From: CALMZY01 sp052033915
GTDB taxonomy: Bacteria > Verrucomicrobiota > Kiritimatiellia > CAIQIC01 > JAGNIJ01
Direction of reading: 5' to 3'
DNA length: 64,000 nucleotides
Assembly (NCBI GenBank): GCA_052033915.1
Contig: JBPOJF010000004.1
Coordinates: 50,829-114,828 of the forward strand
The position numbers were made by a program, and so were the translations under genes. Of the stretch, positions 45,850 to 54,241 are shown in pieces (within the stretch, counting starts at the first letter, position 1; each line of letters opens with the position of its first letter). The notes below the pieces were generated by a model that saw only the letters and a program-made list of their open reading frames with translations, did no database searches and was not told where the DNA came from.

Positions 45850-45870
45850 CTGAAACCTGAAACCTGAGTT
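45850..45870. repeat. perfect 7-bp tandem repeat before pgpA
   Basis: Two exact CTGAAAC units are followed by CTGAGTT, eight bases after the preceding stop codon and seven bases before the pgpA ATG. Confidence 0.7.
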
Positions 45871-45877
45871 AAGACAA

Positions 45878-46363
45878 ATGAAGAGTGTGGGTGAGAGGTT
45901 GATGGTGTGGCTGGCGACGGGCTTCGGGCTGGGGTTGAGTCCGGTTGCGCCGGGGACGGTGGGAACCATCCCCGGTGTGCTGATCGCGTGCGTGATCAAC
46001 CACACCCTGCCGCAGGGGTGGCATCAGGCGGCGATCGCCACGGTCCTGGCGATCCTCTCCATTCCGATCTGCGATGCGGGCGAGAAGCATTTCGGAACCA
46101 AGGACCCGCATTCGGTCGTGGCCGACGAATACCTGACCTTCCCGCTCTGCATGATCGGGCTTCCGATCGAGCCCTGGATGCTGGCCGTCGCGTTCGTGGT
46201 GAATCGCGCGATGGATATCGCGAAACCCTTTCCCGCGCGCCGGCTTCAACGCCTGCCGGGCGGACTCGGGATCGCCATCGATGACGTCTTTTCCTCCCTC
46301 TACAGCCTTGCCGTGAATTGGGGGGTGTACTGGGCGGTGACGAAATACGCGCTCGGCGGTTGA
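45878..46363 (+). CDS. pgpA: phosphatidylglycerophosphatase A
   Basis: The 161-residue membrane phosphatase makes phosphatidylglycerol from its phosphate precursor. It has the family N-terminus WLATGFGLGLSPVAPGTVGTI, the acidic motif SVVADEYLTFPLCMIGLP and the C-terminal RAMDIAKPFPARRLQRLPGG with GIAIDDVFSSLY. Four hydrophobic segments fit PgpA. It sits between the unknown anchored protein and the secreted beta-helix gene. No clear ribosome site is visible, because the 7-bp repeat lies just upstream. Confidence 0.93.
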   Translation: MKSVGERLMVWLATGFGLGLSPVAPGTVGTIPGVLIACVINHTLPQGWHQAAIATVLAILSIPICDAGEKHFGTKDPHSVVADEYLTFPLCMIGLPIEPWMLAVAFVVNRAMDIAKPFPARRLQRLPGGLGIAIDDVFSSLYSLAVNWGVYWAVTKYALGG

Positions 46364-46374
46364 CGATCTTTCCT

Positions 46375-46404
46375 TGGACAACTCCCGCGTTCCTGGTGTA
46401 GATA
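46375..46404 (+). promoter_or_regulatory. promoter of the beta-helix protein gene
   Basis: TGGACA and TAGATA are separated by 18 bases, and the -10 ends seven bases before the ATG at 46412. A leaderless mRNA is predicted. Confidence 0.5.
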
Positions 46405-46411
46405 TCATGGC

Positions 46412-47491
46412 ATGAAAGTTTTCGCCGCCCTTTCTCTTTCTGCGCTCGCCGCGTTTGCCGCGTTCGCGCAGGAGGGGGCGGCGCCGAAGATGGATGCCGA
46501 GGGCTATGGCTCGGTGGACGAGATTCCCGAGACCGAAATCACGAGTCTTCCGTTTGTGATCAGCCGGTCCGGGTACTACTTCCTCAAAACCAATCTCACA
46601 CTCACGACGCCGGATGTGAACGGTATCGTGGTGAATGCCGACAAGGTGGGGATTGACGGCCTTGGGTTCAGCGTGGTCGGGCCGGGAGAGGGGAGCGGCC
46701 ACGGGATCGCGCAGAATCCGACCAATCGCTATGTCATGATCGCCAATGCGACTCTGATCGGCTGGCTCGGCGCGGGAAGATACGCGGTGCATGCGGCGGG
46801 GGGCGGCAATCGGATCGAGAATGTTGTCGCCATCGGGAACAGCAAGGGCATCTACTGCGGTGACAGCAGCACCATCGCCTCGTGCGTGGTGCGCTCCAAC
46901 GCGGTGCAGGAATCGGGTTGCGGGATTTACGCGAAAACGGGTTCGGAAGTAGCGGGTTGTGCCGTGGCGGGTGTTGCGGGTCAATGGGACGGCTGCGGAA
47001 TCCGGGTGGAGTCGAACAGCGCCGTGCGGAGGTGTTCCGTGGAGAACATAACGAGCGACGGCTCCTGCTACGGTATTCTGGCCGGCGCGGTGTGCCGGAT
47101 TGAAAAATGTGAAGTGAGATTCTGCCGGGGCCAAATGGAGCCCAGCGCGGGGATTCGCGCGCTGGGCACGTCGGTCTTTCTTGAAAACAGCTCCTCCGAA
47201 AACAGCCATCACGGCATCTGGATGGCGGGGATTTCCCGCGCTGAGCGGAATGTGCTGGAGCGCAACGGCGCCATCGGCCTCTACGTGGACGGTCCGGCCA
47301 ATCGGATCGAGAAGAACCTGGTCGTGAGCAACAAGTGGGGGATTCGCTTGCGGGGCGCGGGCAACTGTATCATCGGCAACCAGGCGGCAGGAAACGAGGT
47401 CTCCTATGACGGTCTTTCTATCTCCGGAAACGTCTGGGGCGTGATTTCTAAAACGGCCGTTGATGATCCGAAGGCCAACCTGGATCTGTAG
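46412..47491 (+). CDS. secreted right-handed beta-helix protein
   Basis: The 359-residue protein has a signal peptide (VFAALSLSALAAFAAFAQ) and a body of short repeating strands. Examples are NGIVVNADKVGIDGLGFSVVG, NRIENVVAIGNSKGIYCG, GCGIYAKTGSEVAGCAVAG and GLYVDGPANRIEKNLVVSNK. These are PbH1/NosD-like turns of a parallel beta helix, a fold used by polysaccharide-binding and degrading proteins and by passenger domains. Several paired Cys residues could form disulphides. No catalytic signature is recognised. It has its own promoter and ends five bases from the convergent PilP-like gene. Confidence 0.75.
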   Translation: MKVFAALSLSALAAFAAFAQEGAAPKMDAEGYGSVDEIPETEITSLPFVISRSGYYFLKTNLTLTTPDVNGIVVNADKVGIDGLGFSVVGPGEGSGHGIAQNPTNRYVMIANATLIGWLGAGRYAVHAAGGGNRIENVVAIGNSKGIYCGDSSTIASCVVRSNAVQESGCGIYAKTGSEVAGCAVAGVAGQWDGCGIRVESNSAVRRCSVENITSDGSCYGILAGAVCRIEKCEVRFCRGQMEPSAGIRALGTSVFLENSSSENSHHGIWMAGISRAERNVLERNGAIGLYVDGPANRIEKNLVVSNKWGIRLRGAGNCIIGNQAAGNEVSYDGLSISGNVWGVISKTAVDDPKANLDL

Positions 47492-47495
47492 CCGT

Positions 47496-48029
47496 TTACG
47501 GCTTGTCGAGCCGCTCGAACCGGACGCCCTCTTTGCCGATCTTCGCGATGCGCCAGGTGTATTTGCGCCCCTGGAAATTGACGGAGATCGTTTCGTTCTC
47601 GCCGGTTACCTGGTTGTTGATGATGGCCATGTAGCCCGAGCCGGCTTTCATGACTCCCTTGAGGGTCACGGTCTTGAGGGCCAGATCCCATTGGGGGGCT
47701 TCCTCAACGCGCGCCGCAACATTGGTATCCACTGAAGGGGTGGCTTTCTTCGCAACCGGGGGAACGTAGTTCAACGGCCAGAAAGGATCCCGCATTGTCG
47801 GGTGGCCGGTGGCGTCGGCGTCTGTCTCAGGTTCGGCGTCGGGTTGGGGGTTGATCGGTTCCGCCTGCGCATTGTCTGGCGGCACAGACAGTTCAATTCG
47901 CTCTTCCTGTCCGGGCAATGCTTCGACCGCATACCCAGGCCGGGGGATGGGTGACTCTTCTTCCTGCGCGCCGGCCGACAGGACCGCACAGCACACGAGC
48001 ACGATTGTGATTTGAAAACGTCGCGTCAT
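47496..48029 (-). CDS. PilP/GspC-like periplasmic protein
   Basis: The 177-residue protein has a signal peptide or anchor (ITIVLVCCAVLSAGAQ), a Pro/Glu-rich linker, then MRDPFWPLNYVPP and a compact C-terminal domain (LKGVMKAGSGYMAIINNQVT...NFQGRKYTWRIAKIGKEGVRFERL). The DPFWP motif plus small beta domain resembles PilP and the homology region of GspC, which link the inner-membrane PilN/PilO pair to the secretin. It lies divergently next to the pilus locus, outside the pilM-N-O-Q order. An alternative GTG start at 48062 lacks signal-peptide logic. Assignment is by pattern, not alignment. Confidence 0.55.
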   Translation of the reverse strand: MTRRFQITIVLVCCAVLSAGAQEEESPIPRPGYAVEALPGQEERIELSVPPDNAQAEPINPQPDAEPETDADATGHPTMRDPFWPLNYVPPVAKKATPSVDTNVAARVEEAPQWDLALKTVTLKGVMKAGSGYMAIINNQVTGENETISVNFQGRKYTWRIAKIGKEGVRFERLDKP

Positions 48030-48501
48030 TTTGCCGCCGCCGTTTGCATAGTGAGCAGACACAGCAAGAGATTACTCAGGAACGCGTGCAATAATCTAGA
48101 TAAAATCTCTGGATGTGCTCTTTCGGTTTTCCGGATCGGCGGGTAACATTTTTGGTTGGTGGGCAGGCTTCGCGGTGAAAAACCCCCGCGATGGGGAAAT
48201 GGCTATCTGTTTCCAGCCTTGCATCACAATTCGTCCGTGTGGAGAATGACGGGAGCGGGGAAAGGTGCCATCCAGGATTTCGTTTTGCGTGTTCGTACCT
48301 GGGTCGCTTTCTCGTTTTTGCAAAAAGGAGCGAAACATGCACAAATTCTTGCGGGTTTTTGGCCTTTTTAACTTCAGAAGTTCAAAATTCCTCGGTAATT
48401 CGAGTGGTGATGAACCCGGTGCCATTCAAGGCATGGAACCTGCTTCAATTGATAGTGATTCATTGGCTTCTGGAGGCAGAAACGCTTCTCGGAGAGCGGA
48501 A
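48030..48501. other. long divergent intergenic/leader region before the prepilin operon
   Basis: This 470-base stretch is visibly less GC-rich than its surroundings. It contains the hairpin-like CGCGG-TGAAAAACCC-CCGCG near 48170 and a strong ribosome site AAAAAGGAG at 48321-48329. The latter precedes an ATG at 48337 that is in frame with the prepilin below. That frame would add 55 residues of unusual composition ahead of the prepilin leader. No known riboswitch consensus was recognised; in particular the GEMM core GACGCAAAGC is absent. No firm promoter is seen. Confidence 0.4.
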
Positions 48502-48948
48502 ATGACCAGGACCTTTACAGGCCGAAGGTTGAGGCGCGGGATGACGATCACGGAAGTCGTGATTGCCACGTTCCTGATTCTCGGGGTGCTGTCGAGCGCG
48601 TACCTTCTGATCGTCAAGGCGACCGAACTGAGTCGCTCTGCTCGCCGGCATTATGTCGCGATCAGCCTTGCCAAGAACCGGGTTGAGAGGGCGCGCAATT
48701 TCCTCTACGCCGACCTCAAGCTCTTGGCCGAGACGGATTTGACGGTGGACGAAAACGGCAACCCGGACCCGAATGGAGGGTATCGCCGCACAACGATTGT
48801 CGATACCAACTACGCGGCGGCTCACGGCTTGCCGTCCGATCTCACGGAAGTCGTCGTCACGGTGAAGATCAGGAACCCGCGCACGGGTTTGTTCACGGCG
48901 GATCAGGAAACGATACAAACGCTGTTCGTCGAGTACTTGGCGCCATAG
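48502..48948 (+). CDS. type IV prepilin-like protein (GspI/PilV type)
   Basis: The 148-residue precursor has a class III prepilin leader: basic residues then RRG with cleavage before Met14, Glu18 at +5, and the hydrophobic helix MTITEVVIATFLILGVLSSA. The globular domain follows (SLAKNRVERARNFLYADLKLLAETDL). It should be processed by a prepilin peptidase and enter a pilus or pseudopilus. GGAGAG lies 10 bases upstream of the ATG. An in-frame ATG at 48337 with a better ribosome site would give a much longer leader. The next pseudopilin starts seven bases after its stop. Confidence 0.75.
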   Translation: MTRTFTGRRLRRGMTITEVVIATFLILGVLSSAYLLIVKATELSRSARRHYVAISLAKNRVERARNFLYADLKLLAETDLTVDENGNPDPNGGYRRTTIVDTNYAAAHGLPSDLTEVVVTVKIRNPRTGLFTADQETIQTLFVEYLAP

Positions 48949-48955
48949 TGAAGCC

Positions 48956-51073
48956 ATGAAAACGAAGTACTATGATAGATCCGGTTTCACCCTGGTGGAG
49001 ATCCTGATCTCCATGTCGATTCTTTCGCTGGCGCTTGCCATGGCGATCTCAGGCTGGTTGTACGTATTTCGCGGCGAGAAGATGATCTCGGTCCAGAACA
49101 AGCTGGACATCGATGTCCGCTCGGCCATGGAGCGCGTCCGCGCCGATCTCCGGCTCTCGTCGATCGACAAGATTTACTACTATCCCGAAGGTCCCGGTCC
49201 GTACACGGCGATCAGCCTTCCCCTGGCCCGGGATGACGACGGCGATGGCGTGATCGAAATGGACGCCGACGGGAAGATCATCTGGGATCAAACCGTCATT
49301 TACCACGTGTGGGCCGGCACGCCGAACGAACTGCGCAAAACGGTCTTTGATCCCCGGAATAACAGCCGGACTCCGGCGGAGATGCAGGCGCAGCTTGACA
49401 GCGTGGTGACCTACGGGAACGGGTCGATGACTCCCGACTCGGCGACGGCGAGAACGAGCACGCTGTTCAGGAACCTGTTTGAGTGGAAGATCTACGGGAA
49501 GGGTGCGCAGTACGACTCCTACCATCCGTCGGTCCTTCGCGACCGGTCGGTGGTGTTCGGGTCGGTGATTCTCACGCCGGGTCCGCATTACTTCACCTTC
49601 AGAGTCGTGGGCAAGAACGCGTTGAGCAGCGGGTACGGGATTGGTCTGGACAGCATCGTCATGTCTCCCTGCGGCGTGCCGCGCGAGGCGGAGGCGCAGA
49701 CCGTTTACGCGAGCGAGGGACCCGCTCCGGTGGCGCAGTACATGGAGGGAGGTTCGTGGGACGGAAACTACCAGTTGAGTTTTCCGGCCACGGCGGTCGA
49801 CGATTCGTTCACGCTGGTCATGGAAAACGATCGATGGGAGGAGACGAACTTCAAGGCGACGGGTTCGCAGTGCGATGACGCGCTCGTGGATTTCATCGAT
49901 ACATGGACGCCCAAGGATTACGTCGTCTGCTGCATGCCGCCGACGACCAACTGGCGCGCGTCCCTCCAGACGCTGGATTATTACCCTGTCAAGACGGCTG
50001 GCCCGGAAGTACAGGGGGCGGCCGTCCGTGTTTTACTTCGCGGCGCTAATATGTTGGACGGGAACGGGATCAAGAACAGCGGCCAGTTGCATTGTATTTG
50101 GGTTTATGCCGCGACGAATAGAGATTTGACTATTCTGGGCGCGTATTTCTCCGAATGCGACTCGGAAACCGACTTCACGCCGAACGCGAAGGACGCCGGG
50201 ATTGTACTCGAAAAACCCTCCCCCTACGGAGGGGGGGGGGCCACGGCCTTTACGATCGGCAAGGGCTCGTATGCGCGGCTGGAGCCTCCGTCAAGTACGC
50301 CGATCTACATCGAGCGCGAGAAGAGCTATTTCGTCACGTTCCTGGTCGCGGATGATCCCACAAAGTGCGGTTGCACCCGCTGGGAGCAGAAGCAGGTCAA
50401 TCCGTCGAATCCTGTGCCTCCGGGCTGTTACGTCATTGATCGTACTTCGGCGCCCGATCTGTCCGTCGCCCAAGCCGCGAACTGGAGTTCCTATTCCAAC
50501 CTGGACGTCTCGCCGTATCTCTACGCCGTAGAGCACGTGCACTGCCTCGCGGCGAGCAACGGCACGTGGACGTCGCAGATCGTGGACACGCACATCGACG
50601 CGCCGACATACCAGTCCCTGACGTGGAACGATTCGAAACCGTACGGCACGGCATTGAAGATGAGGCTGCGGACCGCCAACAACGAGGATATGTCCGATGC
50701 GACGGCGTGGTCGAACATCTCGCCGATGTCGGCCGGCGGCGCGATCAATCCGCCCAGCAAGCGCTACGTCCAGGTGCAGGCGGAAATGTTTTCGGACAGC
50801 GTGGACCACTTCAACGTTCCCAAACTGAAGGACTTTACCGTCAAGTGGAACGGCGAGACCCGTCTGGCGGACATCGGAGGGACCATCACCCAGTCGCCGA
50901 GCAACGGCGTGTTCGAAATCCTGCTGGACGGCGACATTATCATCAAACGCGGCGTGAGGATTGACCTGACGATTTTCGAGTGGGTGCGGGGTTTTTCCCG
51001 CGCGGGGGGCACCAGCAACTTACTGACGTCGACCATGTCGGCGGAAGTAGAGCCGAGAAACACAGGCAAGTAG
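48956..51073 (+). CDS. giant type IV pilin-like protein (705 aa, PilW/GspJ type)
   Basis: The N-terminus is a canonical prepilin: YYDRSG, cleavage before Phe11, FTLVEILISMSILSLALAMA with Glu15 at +5. Typical GspJ or PilW proteins have about 200-350 residues; this one has 705. After the pilin-like domain (about 30-190) a large, Cys-containing extracellular part follows. It has Asp/Gly-rich segments and beta-rich parts such as YFTFRVVGKNALSSGYG and FKVKW-like FTVKWNGETRLADIG near the end. This suggests a tip adhesin fused to a minor pilin. The gene contains a run of ten Gs (50231-50240) encoding Gly-Gly-Gly, which could slip. Confidence 0.75.
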   Translation: MKTKYYDRSGFTLVEILISMSILSLALAMAISGWLYVFRGEKMISVQNKLDIDVRSAMERVRADLRLSSIDKIYYYPEGPGPYTAISLPLARDDDGDGVIEMDADGKIIWDQTVIYHVWAGTPNELRKTVFDPRNNSRTPAEMQAQLDSVVTYGNGSMTPDSATARTSTLFRNLFEWKIYGKGAQYDSYHPSVLRDRSVVFGSVILTPGPHYFTFRVVGKNALSSGYGIGLDSIVMSPCGVPREAEAQTVYASEGPAPVAQYMEGGSWDGNYQLSFPATAVDDSFTLVMENDRWEETNFKATGSQCDDALVDFIDTWTPKDYVVCCMPPTTNWRASLQTLDYYPVKTAGPEVQGAAVRVLLRGANMLDGNGIKNSGQLHCIWVYAATNRDLTILGAYFSECDSETDFTPNAKDAGIVLEKPSPYGGGGATAFTIGKGSYARLEPPSSTPIYIEREKSYFVTFLVADDPTKCGCTRWEQKQVNPSNPVPPGCYVIDRTSAPDLSVAQAANWSSYSNLDVSPYLYAVEHVHCLAASNGTWTSQIVDTHIDAPTYQSLTWNDSKPYGTALKMRLRTANNEDMSDATAWSNISPMSAGGAINPPSKRYVQVQAEMFSDSVDHFNVPKLKDFTVKWNGETRLADIGGTITQSPSNGVFEILLDGDIIIKRGVRIDLTIFEWVRGFSRAGGTSNLLTSTMSAEVEPRNTGK
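50231..50240 (+). repeat. G10 homopolymer in the giant pilin gene
   Basis: Ten consecutive Gs lie in frame, read as part of PSPYGGGGATAF. It is the longest homopolymer noticed in the window. Confidence 0.9.
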
Positions 51074-51086
51074 CAGGAGGTGTACC

Positions 51087-52283
51087 ATGAGAGCAGTAAG
51101 AGCAACTTATCACCGGGAGCAAAAGCACGGGGCCGCCCTGTTGACCCTGATGATCATTATGCTCCTGGTCGTTGGCACCGCGGCCTATATGGTCAAGGCG
51201 GCCAAGCAGCAGGCGTTCGCGGTGGCGCATGTTCGCGACTACCTGAAGGCGCAGGCGTACGCGGAAGGCGGGGTCAACCAGGCCTACAGCCTTATGAAGT
51301 ACAACTTCGCCCTCCGGCAGGACCCTTCGCATTTCCCTCCGACGTCTTATGGGGACGGAATGTATGACGCCACCGTTACGCCGGTTGGAGCGAACAAGGC
51401 GGTCATCAGTTGTGTCGGCGAGCGTGGCCGTTCGGCGGTGACCGTCATGTGCGACATCCAGAACTTTGGGACGGGCACCGCTACACCGGGCGGCCCCGAT
51501 CCGGTTCCCCCGGCGGTCGGCGCCTACACCTACGCGATCGTTTCCGGCGGCCGGATGATCTGGAGCGGAAGCGGCAATATCGACGTCGGCGACGGCAAAC
51601 TGCACGGCAATGGCCAGTTCAAGATGACGGGCAGCAAGGAAGTGACCGGCAACATCTCGTCCAGCGTCAAGATCTGGCTGACGGGGTCTACGAAGATATC
51701 GGGGGATGCGGCCGCGCCGGAGATTAAAGCCAGCGGCAGCGCCATTACGGGGAGCAAGACGATCGGAGCGGTGCCCAATGTGGTCATTCCGGATATCGAC
51801 CTGACCCCGTATTACAACCATGCGCTGGCACACGGGGAGGTCTATGACGGAAACCAGCATTTCTCGGGAAGCACCGATCTTGCCCCGAATGGCGGCATCA
51901 TGTGGGTGAACGGCAACTTCAAGTGGAGCGGGTCCGGGAAGATGATCGGCTCGTTCATCGCGACGGGCGACTTCGACTACAGCGGCAGCGGCGATCAGGT
52001 CAAGGTCGAGAACTATCCGGCGTTTGTCTCTCGTGATGGCGACGTGGATATCAGCGGCAGCGGCAAGTCTCACGGGTTGATCTATGCCAAGACAGGAGGA
52101 TTCGACAAGACCGGCAGCGGCGATCATACCGGGACGATTATTGCCAACGGCGATTTTGACGCCAGCGGCTCGTGGAGCCTGTTGACGTACGAAAACTCGA
52201 CGCCCGTTGCGCCGGGGGAGAGTGATGGAGGCGGTGCGGCCACGACAGGCGATCGGGTCGGTGTGATTGCGTGGCAGAAATAA
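51087..52283 (+). CDS. GspK/PilX-like pseudopilin with Ser-Gly solenoid repeats
   Basis: The 398-residue protein begins with a basic segment and HGAALLTLMIIMLLVVGTAA, lacking Glu at +5 as GspK and PilX proteins do. An ALAxGG-like AQAYAEGGVNQAYSLM helix follows. From about residue 150 a solenoid-like region repeats short strands centred on Ser-Gly-Ser: IWSGSGNIDVG, KMTGSKEV, WLTGSTKI, KASGSAIT, HFSGSTDL, KWSGSGKM, DYSGSGDQV, DISGSGKS, DKTGSGDH, DASGSWSL. This is similar to bactofilin-like or beta-helix turns. The AGGAGG ribosome site is clear. It ends the pilin operon. Confidence 0.72.
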   Translation: MRAVRATYHREQKHGAALLTLMIIMLLVVGTAAYMVKAAKQQAFAVAHVRDYLKAQAYAEGGVNQAYSLMKYNFALRQDPSHFPPTSYGDGMYDATVTPVGANKAVISCVGERGRSAVTVMCDIQNFGTGTATPGGPDPVPPAVGAYTYAIVSGGRMIWSGSGNIDVGDGKLHGNGQFKMTGSKEVTGNISSSVKIWLTGSTKISGDAAAPEIKASGSAITGSKTIGAVPNVVIPDIDLTPYYNHALAHGEVYDGNQHFSGSTDLAPNGGIMWVNGNFKWSGSGKMIGSFIATGDFDYSGSGDQVKVENYPAFVSRDGDVDISGSGKSHGLIYAKTGGFDKTGSGDHTGTIIANGDFDASGSWSLLTYENSTPVAPGESDGGGAATTGDRVGVIAWQK

Positions 52284-52318
52284 CGTAAACGGTACAAGCC
52301 TCCTGTGTTGCGTGTGTG

Positions 52319-52348
52319 GGGCGCGTCCCGGGTTGCCGGGGCGCGCCC
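52319..52348 (+). terminator. strong hairpin after the pilin operon
   Basis: GGGCGCG-T-CCCGG pairs with CCGGG-G-CGCGCCC around loop GTTG (13 pairs with one T-G). The downstream TGTGGTTGGTGTTT is only moderately T-rich. It separates the pilin genes from pilM. Confidence 0.55.
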
Positions 52349-52522
52349 GCTGTGGTTGGTGTTTGCAACGATGGCCGCGGCAAAAGCCCGGCCGGTTCGA
52401 CCCTCCGACAAATCCTTATCCTGGGTTTGCGAGAGCGATTTCTGACGCCACGGGAATGTACGGAGAAACAGGCATAGCACTTGCTATTTCCTGACACGCT
52501 CGTTAACAATTGCGAGTATCCG

Positions 52523-53542
52523 ATGCGATTTGCGTTTCCATTCAAGGGAGGACAGAGAAGGGGTCCATCCGATGTGATTGGATTGGACTTCGCGACGACT
52601 GCCTTGAAGGCCGTCCGGATGAAGAAAACAACGGAAGGCCTTCTCGTTACCGGCGTGGCGGCCCTTCCGCCCATCCCGCTCGAGGTCGGCGAGGAATCCG
52701 AAACGCCCGCCTTGTCCCTTCCGAAAAATCTGCTCACCAATTATGCCGCGCTTACCATTTCGGGAGACGGCAGTTCCGTGCGCATCCTGAGTTTGCAGGG
52801 CGCGAGCGCCGCGCAGATCGACGAGGAACACGTGCGCGAGCATGTGGGGCTTGGCGAGGATTACCGCGTGGGATACGCCGTGGCGCTGGCCGGGCGCGGA
52901 AAGCATGAAACCAAACTCCTCGTGGTGGGTCTGCCGGAAAAAGAGGCGCAGTCGGTCCTCAGCCTCGTGGCGGTCGGCGCGCCGGCGCCCTGCGCGCTTG
53001 AAATCGCGGGACTTTCGGCGCTTTCCTCGTTTCTGTACGGGCCCGGAAAGGCGCACGAACAGGACGCGGTGGCGGTGATTGACGCGGGGGCGCGTCTCAC
53101 GTTCATGGCGCTGTTCAACAAGGGCGTGCTCGTGCTGGTCCGAAAGTTCGATCTCGGCACGGAGTCCATCGTGACGAAAGTCCAGCAGCAACTGAACGTG
53201 GATCGGGACACCGTGCGCGGCATCATCTCCGACGGATCGTTCGATATTTCGCAGTCCGTCCGGGCGGTGATGGACCCGTTTCTCCGCCAGTTGACCATTT
53301 CCAAGGATTTCGTGGAGCGAAGGGAAGACTGTCGCGTGAAGAAGTGCTACCTGTCCGGCGGCGCGAGTCTCCTGCGGTATAGCATTGACGAAATCCGCGG
53401 CGCGACGGGGGTGGAGACGGAGGTGTGGAATCCCTTCGCCGATCTGCGCCTGGCCGACGGCGCGTATCCCGCCGAGCTGGCGGGACAGGAGCCGCGCTTT
53501 GCGGCGGCCGTGGGCGCGTGCTTGGGGGTTCTGGAAGAATGA
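52523..53542 (+). CDS. pilM: type IV pilus assembly protein PilM-like
   Basis: The 339-residue actin-fold protein has VIGLDFATTALKAVRMKK at its N-terminus, VAVIDAGARLTFMALFNKG in the middle and KKCYLSGGASLLRYSIDEI near the C-terminus. These are the phosphate 1, phosphate 2 and adenosine motifs of the FtsA/PilM family. It should sit on the cytoplasmic face and bind the N-terminus of PilN. The ATG at 52523 (MRFAFPFKGGQRRG) is preferred to one 14 codons upstream. It begins the pilM-pilN-pilO run and overlaps pilN by four bases. Confidence 0.88.
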   Translation: MRFAFPFKGGQRRGPSDVIGLDFATTALKAVRMKKTTEGLLVTGVAALPPIPLEVGEESETPALSLPKNLLTNYAALTISGDGSSVRILSLQGASAAQIDEEHVREHVGLGEDYRVGYAVALAGRGKHETKLLVVGLPEKEAQSVLSLVAVGAPAPCALEIAGLSALSSFLYGPGKAHEQDAVAVIDAGARLTFMALFNKGVLVLVRKFDLGTESIVTKVQQQLNVDRDTVRGIISDGSFDISQSVRAVMDPFLRQLTISKDFVERREDCRVKKCYLSGGASLLRYSIDEIRGATGVETEVWNPFADLRLADGAYPAELAGQEPRFAAAVGACLGVLEE

Positions 53543-54231
53543 GCATTCGCGTCAACCTTTTGAATCCGTCGGAAGCCCGCCGGCAGGGTATGGTCGGCGT
53601 GAAATTCATGGTTCATATCAGTCTCGGAACCGCGGTGACGCTGTTCGCCTTTTTCAGCGTGCTGGGCTATATGCGCTACCAGGCCGCGAAAAGAGATCTG
53701 GCGGCCGCGCGCAACATCTGGGAAGTCCGGGAGCCCATGTACAACAGTATTCTCAAGATGAAGGAAGACCTGGCCACGGAGAAGAAGTTCCAGCAGGAGT
53801 TGCGCGGCTGGCAGGACTCGCGCATCGAATGGAAGCCCCTGCTGATCGAGCTTCGGAATATGTGCCCGCCGACCGTGCAACTGCGCCGCTTGAGCCTTCG
53901 AGGCGAGCTGTTTGTGAAGATTCAGCCGGTGACGGGTGGGGAGGCGGCGACGCCGGCTTCCCGGCCGACCGGCCAGCCGATGCGCTGGTACAGCATCACG
54001 CTGGACGGTAAGGCGTGGGGCGCGCAGGCCGAGGATGTGGTGGTTCGCTTCGTGCGCACGTTTGGAAACAACTCTCTGTTCAAACCGCTTTTCGAGACCG
54101 CGCCGCGGTTGAACAGCCTCCAGAGGGAAATGTCGCAGGAGGGGAGCGAGCCGGTGCGCGTTTTTTCGATCGGGGCACAGACCAAGAAGCGGGAGATCAA
54201 GGAGCAAAAGGCGCCGCGGGGCCCGCAATAG
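53539..54231 (+). CDS. pilN: type IV pilus inner-membrane protein PilN-like
   Basis: The 230-residue protein begins MSIRVNLLNPSEARRQG, the INLLP-like motif by which PilN binds PilM. One membrane helix (ISLGTAVTLFAFFSVLGYM) and a coiled-coil segment plus periplasmic domain follow. Start overlaps pilM (ATGA). Position between PilM and PilO and the topology support the call, although sequence is divergent. Confidence 0.82.
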   Translation: MSIRVNLLNPSEARRQGMVGVKFMVHISLGTAVTLFAFFSVLGYMRYQAAKRDLAAARNIWEVREPMYNSILKMKEDLATEKKFQQELRGWQDSRIEWKPLLIELRNMCPPTVQLRRLSLRGELFVKIQPVTGGEAATPASRPTGQPMRWYSITLDGKAWGAQAEDVVVRFVRTFGNNSLFKPLFETAPRLNSLQREMSQEGSEPVRVFSIGAQTKKREIKEQKAPRGPQ

Positions 54232-54241
54232 AGGAGTTCGG

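Noticed and set aside
48070..48336. Cyclic-di-GMP (GEMM) riboswitch before the prepilin
   Set aside because: The conserved GACGCAAAGC core and the GNRA loop are not present.
48337..48501. In-frame extension of the prepilin to 48337
   Set aside because: Although it has a fine ribosome site, the 55 added residues are not prepilin-like and the base composition is not coding-like. Kept only as an alternative.
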